38,198 nt of DNA from Collimonas silvisoli (lineage in GTDB: Bacteria; Pseudomonadota; Gammaproteobacteria; Burkholderiales; Burkholderiaceae_D): NCBI RefSeq assembly GCF_018305005.1, contig NZ_JAGQEG010000057.1:1-38198 (forward strand). Reading direction: 5' to 3'. A program made the translations under genes and the position numbers. This document shows positions 17,052 through 25,186 of the stretch, piece by piece. Positions within the stretch are counted from its first letter, which is position 1, and each line of letters starts with the position of its first letter. The notes below the pieces were generated by a model, which did not search any database, was not told where the DNA came from, and saw only the letters and a program-made list of their open reading frames with translations.

Positions 17052-17318
17052 TCAGTCCAGATGCAGCGGTTTGCGCGCAAAGCAAAGGTGGTACACGGCA
17101 TATTGCAGCACTACCTGATGCTCGCCGATGTTATACAAGCCGAAGCATTTTTCTACATTGAGGATAAAGCCGCGCGGCGTCCCGCTTAAACAGCGGTTAA
17201 CCAGATCCATGGCTTCCTGGACTTCGGCCTCGGTGCGGATGTTTTGCGGGTTGTCGTTGCCAACCACGATGCGTTTGATAAAACGCATTTCAGTTAAACG
17301 AAAGCGATCCATACTCAC
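17052..17318 (-). CDS. Hypothetical small protein, DUF2589 group
   Basis: Not recognised. 88 residues, with a charged N-terminal half (DRFRLTEMRFIKRIVVGNDN) and a C-terminal part of mixed strands (CFGLYNIGEHQVVLQYAVYH). I choose GTG at 17316-17318 because AAGGAG lies 6 bp before it; the ATG two codons later would be too far from that site. It is 18 bp after the DUF2589 copy B stop and nearly abuts the next gene, so the three form one unit. Confidence 0.7.
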   Translation of the reverse strand: MSMDRFRLTEMRFIKRIVVGNDNPQNIRTEAEVQEAMDLVNRCLSGTPRGFILNVEKCFGLYNIGEHQVVLQYAVYHLCFARKPLHLD

Positions 17319-17336
17319 GTTGCACTCCTTTTTTGA

Positions 17337-17858
17337 TTACTCCTGCACCAATCCGGTTGGACCCTGTTCTTTCACCACATCGTTGAGCAGGCGCGCCAGC
17401 CCATCCGATTTTTCCGTGGCCTGCAGTTTCAATTTGACGTGCGCTATATTCCTGTCCCGGGAGCCGTTATTTGCGCTGGCAGGGCTGACCATGAGCCCCG
17501 CCTTTCTGCTCGCCGGCGCCGCCATGCCGGTCTGGCTCATGATCGATTCGTTGTGGCCGCTGCGGTCCTGCTCTTCAAACGCACCCAGTTCCATGTCCAG
17601 ATCAATCTCTGCCTCGCCGATGATGAGCGAACTGTGCGGCACCAGCGATAGCAAAGGCAGGCGGTAATGCAACATATCGCCGGGCTTGGCGGTGCTGTGT
17701 ATCGCCGGCAACTTGAGCTCGATGGTGGTGGGTTGCTTATCATCGGTAAAGAAAGACGCAATGTTTGCTACCTGTGCTTTTTCCACCATGTGCTGTGCAT
17801 TCATGATGGATCCGGCAATCGCAAGCACCATATCTTCCAGGCTGGTTAAATTGGCCAT
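17337..17858 (-). CDS. DUF2589-like protein (copy B)
   Basis: A 173-residue protein resembling DUF2589 in layout: an N-terminal helix (SLEDMVLAIAGSIMNAQHMV), a two-strand segment ending HYRLPLLSLVPHSSL, then EAEIDLDMELGAF, which lines up with the ITFDMEV strand of copy A. The C-terminal part ends in NDVVKEQGPTGLVQE, similar in position to the LARVLDILQ helix of copy A. It is first in a three-gene unit ended by the terminator at 16426. It is divergent from the secreted HHxxP protein across 251 bp. No enzymatic motif is visible. Confidence 0.78.
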   Translation of the reverse strand: MANLTSLEDMVLAIAGSIMNAQHMVEKAQVANIASFFTDDKQPTTIELKLPAIHSTAKPGDMLHYRLPLLSLVPHSSLIIGEAEIDLDMELGAFEEQDRSGHNESIMSQTGMAAPASRKAGLMVSPASANNGSRDRNIAHVKLKLQATEKSDGLARLLNDVVKEQGPTGLVQE

Positions 17859-18109
17859 GACTACTCCAGTTTGTTTGAGGGTTTGTGAATCGGCGACGAC
17901 TCTGTTCTGCCGGGTTCAGACGCAAGCATACGAATCTGCGCGATCCCTCTTCTAACCATTTCTGACCATTTTCCTGACGCCGCAGAAGCAGCAGATTTGG
18001 TCAGGAATGGCGCTGTTTCCCCCCTTTAATCTGTGATTCATGACGTTCTCTCTGCTGTGCAAACGAGCGGCGTCATTGGTTTCTCCATCAACTTAAAAGG
18101 GGTATCTCC
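17859..18109. promoter_or_regulatory. Divergent region with an 8-bp inverted repeat
   Basis: This 251-bp spacer must drive both the DUF2589 B unit and the plus-strand run. It contains TTCCTGAC (17971-17978) and GTCAGGAA (18000-18007), a perfect 8-bp inverted repeat with a 21-bp gap, plus a tandem ACCATTT about 17955-17972. No confident -35/-10 pair was found. AAAAGGGG lies before the plus-strand ATG. Confidence 0.45.
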
Positions 18110-18970
18110 ATGAAGTCAGCGTCAGGAAATCGCACCGTCAGGGTGCTGCAGCAATGCATGTTTGCGGTGTTTTTTTTGCTTGCGAGCCAATCTTCATTTG
18201 CGGCAGGAAAAACTTCCGGCCTCATCCACCTTCCGATTGAGGGGCGTCCTCAGATTCCAACGGCAATCAACTGGTCGACAGAGCTGCTCAATGCTGCCAA
18301 TGCCGCACTGGCTGCAAAAAATCCGTCGGCTGCAGCAGTGCCCAACGGGACGGTCTGGGTTGGAACTAACTTTTCCAGGCATCACGTCATTCCGCAACAG
18401 TATTTGCAGGCGCTGGTTGGCCTCAGCCAGGCAGCGGATAGCGACATAGCGGATACAGACGCAAACAAGCTGGCCCTGCAAGGCGCACTTAGAAAAATCC
18501 GCTACCCGAGTGCAGCCCCTTTACTGACGGGCATGGTATGGGCGCCGGTCAATCTGTTTGAAGGTCCTGTCGGATTTCTGCGTAGCGATGAACCGGGCAA
18601 TGATTTTGAACTCAACAAGCCGCGCAGTTTCGACGAAAAGCGCTGGAACGCATTGCGGAACGTGGTGGATGTCATGACAGTCCTGGAATTCAGCAATCAA
18701 GGCACCGAATTCACTGTGTCAGCGCAGACTCTGAATGCAAAGGGAGGACTGGCTAAACTGACAGCTGCGGTGGTGGAGCTGGCTAAATATACGCAGGAGA
18801 ACCCGGTCCCTATTCATCGCTTTGCCAATACCGACTGGGTCGATGGCCGCAGCCTGTCTGCCATCAACCTGCAAGATCTGGTGGGATTTTCCAGCAGTCT
18901 GATAGTCACCGATTCGCTGGTGGCCAGCAAGAAGAACGCCTATCGCCTGAAGCTCAAGACCGAGCGTTGA
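18110..18970 (+). CDS. Secreted protein with HHxxP nuclease-like motif
   Basis: Not assigned to a named family. 286 residues with a clear Sec signal peptide (hydrophobic 14-31, cleavage near SQSSFAA). The mature protein carries SRHHVIPQQYLQAL (His91-His92), a form common in HNH/AHH-type toxin nucleases, where a His-His pair precedes the metal site. It also has WAPVNLFEGPVGFLRSDEPG (Asn148, Arg158, Asp160), in the spacing where such folds place an Asn and later ligands. No usual second His/Asn pair can be fixed by eye. It heads a plus-strand run with a transport-like cluster, 93 bp before the next start. A periplasmic or exported nuclease is possible. Confidence 0.65.
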   Translation: MKSASGNRTVRVLQQCMFAVFFLLASQSSFAAGKTSGLIHLPIEGRPQIPTAINWSTELLNAANAALAAKNPSAAAVPNGTVWVGTNFSRHHVIPQQYLQALVGLSQAADSDIADTDANKLALQGALRKIRYPSAAPLLTGMVWAPVNLFEGPVGFLRSDEPGNDFELNKPRSFDEKRWNALRNVVDVMTVLEFSNQGTEFTVSAQTLNAKGGLAKLTAAVVELAKYTQENPVPIHRFANTDWVDGRSLSAINLQDLVGFSSSLIVTDSLVASKKNAYRLKLKTER

Positions 18971-19063
18971 TTTCTGCGAACGGTGGCACACAAAAGCGGC
19001 GCTCCGGTTTTGTGTGCATTCCCATCTTCTTTTACTTTCTGTATTCCTGCGTGGATTCTATTT

Positions 19064-20305
19064 ATGCAAAAAGATATGTTGCGGCTTGCGCGACTGCTGC
19101 TTTGCCTCGGCCTGATTTTCATTGTGCTCTACGCCACGTTCAGCGCCGTTCCTTCGCGTCAGATCAGGATCGCCGCTGGTCCGGAGGACGGCAGTTTTTA
19201 TGCGATGGCGCTTCAGTATAAAAAGATACTGGAGAAAAAATCCTATCGGGTTGACATTGTCTCTTTTCAAAACACGGATGAAATTTCCGCCGAGGTGGCG
19301 GACAGCACGAAACATATTGATATCGGTTTCGTAGCAAACGATCTGCAGGGTAAAAGCCAGGCCAACCTGATATCTCTTGGAGAGATTCAACTGCAACCCA
19401 TTTTCATTTTCATAAACCGGAAAGTGGAAACAGAAAGGAGCATTCTGTCGCTCGCCGACCTGCGCGGTTTAAGCCTGGTTCTTCCTCCCGAAAAGAGCGT
19501 CACCAGCCAAACCTTGCTGAGCATATTCGCGGCATACGGCATTGACCAGCGCAATACGCTTATCAGCTTTCTTCCTTTGAATATCGGGGTCACCCGGCTC
19601 GCCCGCGAAGAATTTGATGGCGGCCTGTTTATCCTGGGCGCCGAGAGCGAGTTGATGGCAGAACTGGGAAAGAACAAGAAATTTGTTCTGGTGGAGCTGG
19701 CGCAGCAATCGGCCATCGTAAAGAAATTTCCCTTTTTGCAGAAAGTAACTCTGCCGAACGGCATCTTTGATCTGAAAGGGAAAATTCCAGGTGGCGATGT
19801 CAAGCTGTTGGCGGCGAATATCTCAGTAGTTGCTCAAAAAAAATTGCCGCCGGCCACAACTTATGCATTGCTGGAGGCGATGCGAGAAGTGCATCGCAAC
19901 AGTAACTACGTCAGCAATGCAGACGAATTCCCCAAATATCGAGGCATCGCGATCCAGACCAATGATCTGGTCAGCGACTTCTACCGCAACGGCACACCCT
20001 GGATTTTTTCCACCTTCCCGATAGCAATCGCCAGCATCCTCGATGCCTACCTGGCGCCGCTTCTGGGGCTCTGGTTCTTGCTCAGCATATACAGGGTTTT
20101 TATTCAGTTTGAAAAAATCCGCAGTCTCACCTTGTTTTTTCTGGCCCATCTGCTGATTTTCTGGACGCGATGGCATATCAGGAATGGCCGGCCTTTATCC
20201 ACACGCGTTCGATTTCTTCTGGAAAAAATCGAATTTGCAATAAAAAGGGAGGAGCGGGGCCTGCCGATGTTGTTGGCGGAAATAAGACATATCAAACAGC
20301 TTTAA
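19064..20305 (+). CDS. TAXI-type (TRAP-related) solute-binding protein, membrane-anchored
   Basis: A 413-residue protein. An N-terminal membrane segment (LLLCLGLIFIVLYATF) is followed by a binding domain of the TAXI/NMT1 type: IRIAAGPEDGSFYAMA at the ligand loop, then HIDIGFVANDLQG, LRGLSLVLPP and RNTLISFLPL. Unusually it ends in a C-terminal membrane segment (AYLAPLLGLWFLLSIYRVF) and a charged tail. Such membrane-tethered TAXI proteins are known without TRAP permeases, and none is here. I start at ATG 19064 because upstream frame sequence (from GTG 18983) is not protein-like. It is followed by a methyltransferase after 51 bp. Confidence 0.8.
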   Translation: MQKDMLRLARLLLCLGLIFIVLYATFSAVPSRQIRIAAGPEDGSFYAMALQYKKILEKKSYRVDIVSFQNTDEISAEVADSTKHIDIGFVANDLQGKSQANLISLGEIQLQPIFIFINRKVETERSILSLADLRGLSLVLPPEKSVTSQTLLSIFAAYGIDQRNTLISFLPLNIGVTRLAREEFDGGLFILGAESELMAELGKNKKFVLVELAQQSAIVKKFPFLQKVTLPNGIFDLKGKIPGGDVKLLAANISVVAQKKLPPATTYALLEAMREVHRNSNYVSNADEFPKYRGIAIQTNDLVSDFYRNGTPWIFSTFPIAIASILDAYLAPLLGLWFLLSIYRVFIQFEKIRSLTLFFLAHLLIFWTRWHIRNGRPLSTRVRFLLEKIEFAIKREERGLPMLLAEIRHIKQL

Positions 20306-20356
20306 CACGCAGCGAACCCTTGTCGCTTTCCATGTCAATCCACAGGAGACCATGCC

Positions 20357-21163
20357 ATGTCCATAGATGCGGACGATATCAGCAGAACGATGCAAGAAAC
20401 TTACGATCATTATTTCCTAAGCGATGGATATCGTCGACGCTATCCCGAACCTAATGTCGCAACCATGACGTATTTGCTGGAAAAAGGACTGGCCGAGGTC
20501 GACCAAATCCTTGATTTCGGTTGTGGAAATGGTCGATATTCGTTGGCCTTGCTGGAAAAGTCGCAGGCCCATCTAACCGCCTACGATATTTCTGCAGCTT
20601 CTTTGGCTGAGTTCGAATCCCGGCTGCGAACCACGTCTCACCGCGAGCGCGTTACTTTTGTGTATGACGATCTGGATGGCCTGAACAAATACGCCTGCTA
20701 CGATGCAATTCTCATGTTGTTTGGCGTCTTGTCGCACGTGGTCGAACGCAATTTGCGGCTTCAGACTTTGCATAAAATGCGCAGCCTGATTCGAGCCGAT
20801 GGAAAGCTTATTTTATCTGTTCCTTCAATCTTCCGGCGCAGACCCTGGGAATTGTTCAAATACGGGCTGGCTCGAACTCTGGGTCATGCCCGGCCGCCGC
20901 AAGATGAAGCGGGCAATATCTGCTTTACGAGGCACATCCAGGGGCGCAACCTGACGTTCTTCTATCATCTCTACTCGTTGCGTACCTTACGCGAAGAGTT
21001 GGCTGAGGCGGGATTTGCGATCAGCGAGTGGCAGCCGGAAAGTGTGTTTCCTGAGTGGCTGGTAACGCAATCCCGTTTGATGCGTTGTATCGACCAGCGC
21101 TTGTGCTCCTGGATTCCGGCTGAACTCGGCTATGGCATGCGAGTGCTGGCGAATCCGGTATGA
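20357..21163 (+). CDS. Class I SAM-dependent methyltransferase
   Basis: A 268-residue Rossmann-fold methyltransferase. Motif I is ILDFGCGNGRYSLALLE, with AYDIS as the acidic strand-2 loop and YDDLDGLNKYACYDAILMLF as motif III-IV. AGGAG lies 8 bp before the ATG. The stop overlaps the next start by 4 bp (ATGA), so it is coupled to the binding-protein/permease fusion. The acceptor is unknown. A methyltransferase inside a transport cluster may modify the solute or signal being handled. Confidence 0.9.
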   Translation: MSIDADDISRTMQETYDHYFLSDGYRRRYPEPNVATMTYLLEKGLAEVDQILDFGCGNGRYSLALLEKSQAHLTAYDISAASLAEFESRLRTTSHRERVTFVYDDLDGLNKYACYDAILMLFGVLSHVVERNLRLQTLHKMRSLIRADGKLILSVPSIFRRRPWELFKYGLARTLGHARPPQDEAGNICFTRHIQGRNLTFFYHLYSLRTLREELAEAGFAISEWQPESVFPEWLVTQSRLMRCIDQRLCSWIPAELGYGMRVLANPV

Positions 21164-22782
21164 AATCGAGCAGGAGAATCCGGCGATCGGGATGGCAAAT
21201 AGGCCGCGCTTGCTTACTTGTATTTGTTCTCATGTTCGTTGCCGCCGCGCATGCCGAAAATCGCATGGATTTAATCAAAAAGCGCGGTGTGCTGATCGTG
21301 GGAGTCAAGACGGATTACCCGCCTTTTGGCATGTTATCGCCGGATGCAACGCTCCAGGGTTTTGAGCATGACTTGGCAGAAGATCTGGCGCGGGGTCTAG
21401 GCGTCGCCCTGCGCAAGGTGGCGGTGACTGGGGCTAACCGCTTGCAGATATTGGATGAAGGCGGAATAGATGTGATGATCGCAACATTAGGTGATACCTA
21501 CGCACGGCGGCAGATTGCTGATTTGATAGAGCCTAACTACTACTCTTCCGGCGTAACGTTAATGACGCGGCCGGACAGCAAGCTGGACACCTGGGCCGAC
21601 GTGCGGGGGCAAAAGGTATGCGCCACCCAAGGCAGTTACTTCAATCGTGAAATGGCTACCCGCTATCTGCTGGACTTGCAGATATTTGCAAATGGCCGCG
21701 ACGCCAAACTGGCGGTGCGCGACGGCCGTTGCGCCGGCTGGCTGTTTGATAACACAGCGATCGCGGGCGATTTATTGTCAGATGAATGGAAATACTACAA
21801 AACCAACCTGCGCCCGCAGCTTCTGACGCCGTGGGCCATAGCTATTGCGCGCTCTGAAAAAGGCGGTGCATTGGAGCGCTTCATCGGCGATACCGTGGCG
21901 CAATGGCATCGGCGCGGCGTTTTGCTTGAGCTGGAAAAGAAATGGCGCCTGCCGCCTTCCATTTTTTTGACCGAGATGCATACCTTATGGAATGAGAAAG
22001 ATGAAAAGGGTGCATTCGTTTGCCGGCGTTTGCCGGATGGCCAATGGCCGGTAGTTTGCCGTAACCCCATCTTCATCACATCAACTGAAACCACAGGTTT
22101 GCGTCAATTCGGATTGCTGGTCAAAGAAAAAACCGGCGTCAATCTCACCTTCATTTACGACGACTACGAGCGTGATCAATTTATCCGCGCTTTATTCACC
22201 ACGCTGGCACTCACGGCTTCTTGCGTATTCGGCAGCCTGGTTAGCGGCATGATCTTCGCGTTGACCATAGAGCGGAGGATTCCGCTGCTCAGTCAATTTT
22301 TAAAAGGTTTTACTTTAATTGGCAGAATGACCCCGCCTCTGTTGCAGATTTACGTGCTGGCATTTGGAATCGGCAGCTTACTGGCAGCCAACTGGGGGAT
22401 ACAGCTGAACTCCTTCCTGATTGTCGTGCTGTGTCTGTGCTGGTACACCGGATCAGGTATTTTGCACATTCTGGAAAATGCCAGCGACAAAGAACGTTTG
22501 CGAGCTCCCGGCTTTCGGTTGAACTTGAGTACTTTACGAGCAATCGCGAATCGTTGTTCGACATCGATATTGGCGTCCCTGGTGAATGTGAGCAAAGCCA
22601 CCATGATGGCCAGTGCTGTTGCAGTACCTGAACTGTTGTCGGTGTCAACTTCAATTATCGCTGAGCACGGAACGGTGGCAACGATGATGAATACATTGAT
22701 GCTGTTATTCCTGGTTCTGGTGTTCGTCGTGCTGCGTCTGTTGCAACGGGTAGAGCGGAGGTGGTGCCATGGGATGGATTGA
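21160..22782 (+). CDS. Fusion of amino-acid-type binding protein and ABC permease
   Basis: 540 residues: signal peptide/anchor 1-33, family 3 solute-binding domain about 38-265 (KKRGVLIVGVKTDYPPFGML, then FEHDLAEDLARGLG, DVRGQKVCATQGSY), an insert with two Cys (FVCRRLPDGQWPVVCRNP), then a HisM-type permease domain of about five membrane segments from 345 on. Fused binding-permease proteins are known for polar amino-acid importers. Here the ATPase-contact (EAA) loop is poor: NASDKERLRAPGFRLNLSTL lacks the usual EAAxxxG. No ATPase gene lies in the run. The 4-bp overlap with the methyltransferase and a 14-bp overlap with the next permease show one operon. Confidence 0.87.
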   Translation: MKSSRRIRRSGWQIGRACLLVFVLMFVAAAHAENRMDLIKKRGVLIVGVKTDYPPFGMLSPDATLQGFEHDLAEDLARGLGVALRKVAVTGANRLQILDEGGIDVMIATLGDTYARRQIADLIEPNYYSSGVTLMTRPDSKLDTWADVRGQKVCATQGSYFNREMATRYLLDLQIFANGRDAKLAVRDGRCAGWLFDNTAIAGDLLSDEWKYYKTNLRPQLLTPWAIAIARSEKGGALERFIGDTVAQWHRRGVLLELEKKWRLPPSIFLTEMHTLWNEKDEKGAFVCRRLPDGQWPVVCRNPIFITSTETTGLRQFGLLVKEKTGVNLTFIYDDYERDQFIRALFTTLALTASCVFGSLVSGMIFALTIERRIPLLSQFLKGFTLIGRMTPPLLQIYVLAFGIGSLLAANWGIQLNSFLIVVLCLCWYTGSGILHILENASDKERLRAPGFRLNLSTLRAIANRCSTSILASLVNVSKATMMASAVAVPELLSVSTSIIAEHGTVATMMNTLMLLFLVLVFVVLRLLQRVERRWCHGMD

Positions 22783-23410
22783 AATCACAAGAAATCTGCT
22801 TGAGTGGACTCCCTTTTTGGCAATTGGTTTTATGTGGAATATCCTGATTTCCGTGCTCGCATTGGGTATTGGCGCGGCCTGCGGCGGCCTGCTGGTTCTG
22901 TTACGGCTGTCCCGCCATCGGAAGCGGGCTCTTGCAGGAGCAAGCTTGACCGAATTCATGCGCAATGTGCCGACATTTGTATTCCAGTTTTATCTGGTGT
23001 TCATGCTGCCGGAATCATTGATATTGCCATTTTCTACTATCAGCCTGTCTTTTCCTTCCTGGCTGAAAGCGGCGTTGGCGCTGGCATTGGCCGTGGCGGG
23101 TTTTGTTTCAGATAATTTGCTCAGTGCGATACAGGCATGGCGCAACGAAAGATTTCAGGACGCACTGCTTTTTATCCCGAATTTGTGTAATTTCTTTGTG
23201 ATTATTATCATGGCGTCCTCCACCGCCTCGGTGATAGGCGTGTCGGAATTAGTCAGCCGCTGCAACACGGTCATCAACGCCAGCGGAACGACACAGATCA
23301 TGTTATGGGTTTACCTGTATGCGATGATCTGGTTCTTTTTGTTTTGTTATATGGTGACGGCGGCCATAAATAAATTCAGTTCCGGCATGTTGCGCCGCAT
23401 AAGTATTTAA
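22769..23410 (+). CDS. Amino-acid ABC transporter permease (divergent)
   Basis: A 213-residue HisM/GlnP-type inner-membrane protein with about five segments. FMWNILISVLALGIGAACGG and LTEFMRNVPTFVFQFYLVF are typical of polar amino-acid permeases. The cytoplasmic coupling loop (AWRNERFQDALLFIPNLCNF) departs from the usual EAA-G pattern, as does its fused partner. It starts inside the end of the fusion gene (14-bp overlap). No ATPase gene follows; the cluster ends at a hairpin. It may borrow an ATPase from another transporter, such as the one at 26494-27222, or act as a sensor. Confidence 0.87.
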   Translation: MGWIEITRNLLEWTPFLAIGFMWNILISVLALGIGAACGGLLVLLRLSRHRKRALAGASLTEFMRNVPTFVFQFYLVFMLPESLILPFSTISLSFPSWLKAALALALAVAGFVSDNLLSAIQAWRNERFQDALLFIPNLCNFFVIIIMASSTASVIGVSELVSRCNTVINASGTTQIMLWVYLYAMIWFFLFCYMVTAAINKFSSGMLRRISI

Positions 23411-23434
23411 CCGGAATTTTCGCTAAAAGAAGAA

Positions 23435-23473
23435 CAGGCGGGCATCGGATCGGACGATCCGTTTGCCCGCCTG
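23435..23473. terminator. Large hairpin after the permease, probable terminator
   Basis: A 10-bp stem CAGGCGGGCA (23435-23444) with TGCCCGCCTG (23464-23473) encloses a second stem CGGATC-ggac-GATCCG. It lies 25 bp after the stop. There is no T tract, so it may end transcription Rho-dependently or protect the 3' end. Confidence 0.6.
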
Positions 23474-23546
23474 CGATGGATCTCATGCGATGCGTCAGGA
23501 GGATGAGGTAGCGGGATTCAGGGCGCCCCGGAAAGGCGCCGGCATT

Positions 23547-24140
23547 TTAACTGAGTCCTGGCAGATAGTGCGTTAGCTTATCGTAGCCATTGTCTTTCAG
23601 TGCCCTGACGGCATCAGCCCCTTTCTTTCCCCATGTCAGGACGTCTCCGTTGGCGTCAACATATACCCAGTGCAACAGGCCGTATCGATAGTTGCTTTGG
23701 TTGTCTCTTTTCCCCAGGCCATAAATCGCGTTTTTATACGGTAGCGGCTTATCGAGATTCAAGGCGTTGGTGGTTGCTGTCGTCGCATGAAAATCATAGT
23801 TCAAGAAGCCCAGGTCTTTGCACAGCAGGCTGACGGCCGCTGCGGTCATCGCAATTCCCACCTGTTCATCCATTGCATGGTTGCTACGCATCTTATCCGT
23901 GACTTCTTTGAGGCTTTTATAGGCAAACACCGGCCCGAAAACCTTTGAAAAGTCCAGTAGTTCTGCTGACCGATCTGCATGATTTCTACAGAAATTATCG
24001 ATCAGAGGAAACAAAGTGCCATAGGTGTCAGCCGCGAGATTGCCTCCCGGTTTGTGATTCAGGTTGGCAGCCTGAACGGCAGCGACAAAGCCGCACACTC
24101 CCCAGTTATTTTGATTCAGTTCTTCGCTTTTCATAATCAT
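23547..24140 (-). CDS. Predicted Cys/His hydrolase-like protein, unknown
   Basis: Not assigned to a family. 197 residues, no signal peptide. Near the N terminus NQNNWGVCGFVAAVQ places Cys16 at the start of a helix after a Trp-Gly, as in papain-like and C39-type cysteine hydrolases. Near the C terminus YGLLHWVYVDANGDVLTWG gives His157 followed by a strand with Asp162/Asn164, the usual Cys-His-Asp/Asn order. AAGGA precedes ATG 24140; ATG 24134 is also possible. It is convergent with the permease operon and divergent from the winged-helix gene. It could be a secreted effector or a peptidase/transglutaminase-like enzyme. Confidence 0.65.
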   Translation of the reverse strand: MIMKSEELNQNNWGVCGFVAAVQAANLNHKPGGNLAADTYGTLFPLIDNFCRNHADRSAELLDFSKVFGPVFAYKSLKEVTDKMRSNHAMDEQVGIAMTAAAVSLLCKDLGFLNYDFHATTATTNALNLDKPLPYKNAIYGLGKRDNQSNYRYGLLHWVYVDANGDVLTWGKKGADAVRALKDNGYDKLTHYLPGLS

Positions 24141-24658
24141 TCATTCCTTTTCATGTGGGCGCATATGGCGTTGAGCCATATACTTAAACGGACCACCGCT
24201 TAATCAATAGAAGGCGGCCGCACTGAATCTTTTTCGCTTTCGTGCCCAACGTCGGCATGAAAACCTCAAAGATCATGAAAAGAGTAATCTCGGCATTTGC
24301 CTGGAAAATGATGATTCCTGACATGGGCAAAGCGCTGATTGGAATACGCAAAGGAGAGAGTGACAGTAGTGGGACAGCTTGCTGGCAGGGCGAATGATTC
24401 AGACCAACGATTCACAGAATTGGATGCAAATATGCCCGTTGATCGGACAAACGAGATGCGGGATTTTCAGGCCATCATGGCGATGAATTTACATTCAGGG
24501 CGGACCTGCCTGGTGTTACGGATGCAGCCGCAACAGTGTTTCCCATTTGTGGATAATCATGTTCCTAAAAAAAATATAGAAAATGTCATGAATTGTCATG
24601 ATAACAGTATTTCCATGGACCAACATATGGCTATGAATCTACTTTGTTGGGGCAAAAA
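24141..24658. other. Intergenic region upstream of the winged-helix gene
   Basis: 518 bp between two divergent genes. It holds a tandem TGTCATGA at 24584-24591 and 24594-24601 (10-bp period). An open frame at 24339-24662 overlaps the next start by 4 bp, but its sequence is Met-rich and not convincing. The last ~100 bp are AT-rich, which suits a promoter. Confidence 0.5.
24584..24601 (+). promoter_or_regulatory. Tandem TGTCATGA direct repeats
   Basis: Two identical 8-bp copies at a 10-bp period lie 58 bp before the start codon of a PhoB/OmpR-type winged-helix protein. This family binds head-to-tail direct repeats spaced one helical turn apart, so autoregulation is plausible. Confidence 0.45.
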
Positions 24659-25186
24659 ATGATGACGTTGCTTCTCCTGAACGATGACACTCGGGATAAA
24701 AATGAGATCTGCGATTTTTTCAGCAGCGCCGGTTATCAGATCAATTGGAGCGAAACATCGGCTACCTTTCTGGCCGGACAAAGCCTGAGGGAACAAAATA
24801 AATCCATCACCATTCTGCAAATAGATCACACGCATCCATTCCCCCCCGACATAGCCAACCTGACCCAGGGCCTCATGGTGCCTTGGCGCCTGTCCTTGCA
24901 TCAGCGGACCTTGACTGCACCAAACAACAACAAGATCAAACTTACCAGCCTTGAATTTACATTGATCAAAACCTTCGCCCTGCTGGAAATAGGCGAGGTG
25001 GCGTCCAGAAAGAAGATTATTGACGAATTTGGCGAGCACTATTTGAGCTACGATCAAAACCGGCTAGACACCATGATCATGCGCTTACGCAAAAAAATCA
25101 GACACGGGCTGGGACTGACACTGCCCTTAAACACAGTGAGGGTGCGCGGATTCAGCTTTGACGATCTACTCATTCTCGATCACTAA
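24659..25186 (+). CDS. PhoB/OmpR-type winged-helix regulator with degenerate receiver
   Basis: A 175-residue predicted DNA-binding protein. The C-terminal half is a Trans_reg_C winged helix: WRLSLHQRTLTAP opening strands, KLTSLEFTLIKTFAL, then RLDTMIMRLRKKI as recognition helix and NTVRVRGFSFDD as the wing. The N-terminal half begins like a receiver (TLLLLNDDTRDKNEICDFFS) but is too short, lacking the late strands and the conserved Thr/Ser and Lys switch residues, so control by phosphorylation is doubtful. No kinase gene is near. I start at ATG 24659. It may govern the flanking accessory genes. Confidence 0.82.
   Translation: MMTLLLLNDDTRDKNEICDFFSSAGYQINWSETSATFLAGQSLREQNKSITILQIDHTHPFPPDIANLTQGLMVPWRLSLHQRTLTAPNNNKIKLTSLEFTLIKTFALLEIGEVASRKKIIDEFGEHYLSYDQNRLDTMIMRLRKKIRHGLGLTLPLNTVRVRGFSFDDLLILDH

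Noticed and set aside
23522-23545. GGCGCC...GGCGCC hairpin after the Cys/His protein gene
   Set aside because: Could be a terminator for the minus strand but has no T tract and the region is GC-rich by chance; not strong enough to list.
24339-24662. A 107-codon frame ending in a 4-bp overlap with the winged-helix gene
   Set aside because: The overlap is tempting, but the sequence is Met/Asn-rich, lacks a ribosome site and looks like AT-rich intergenic DNA.
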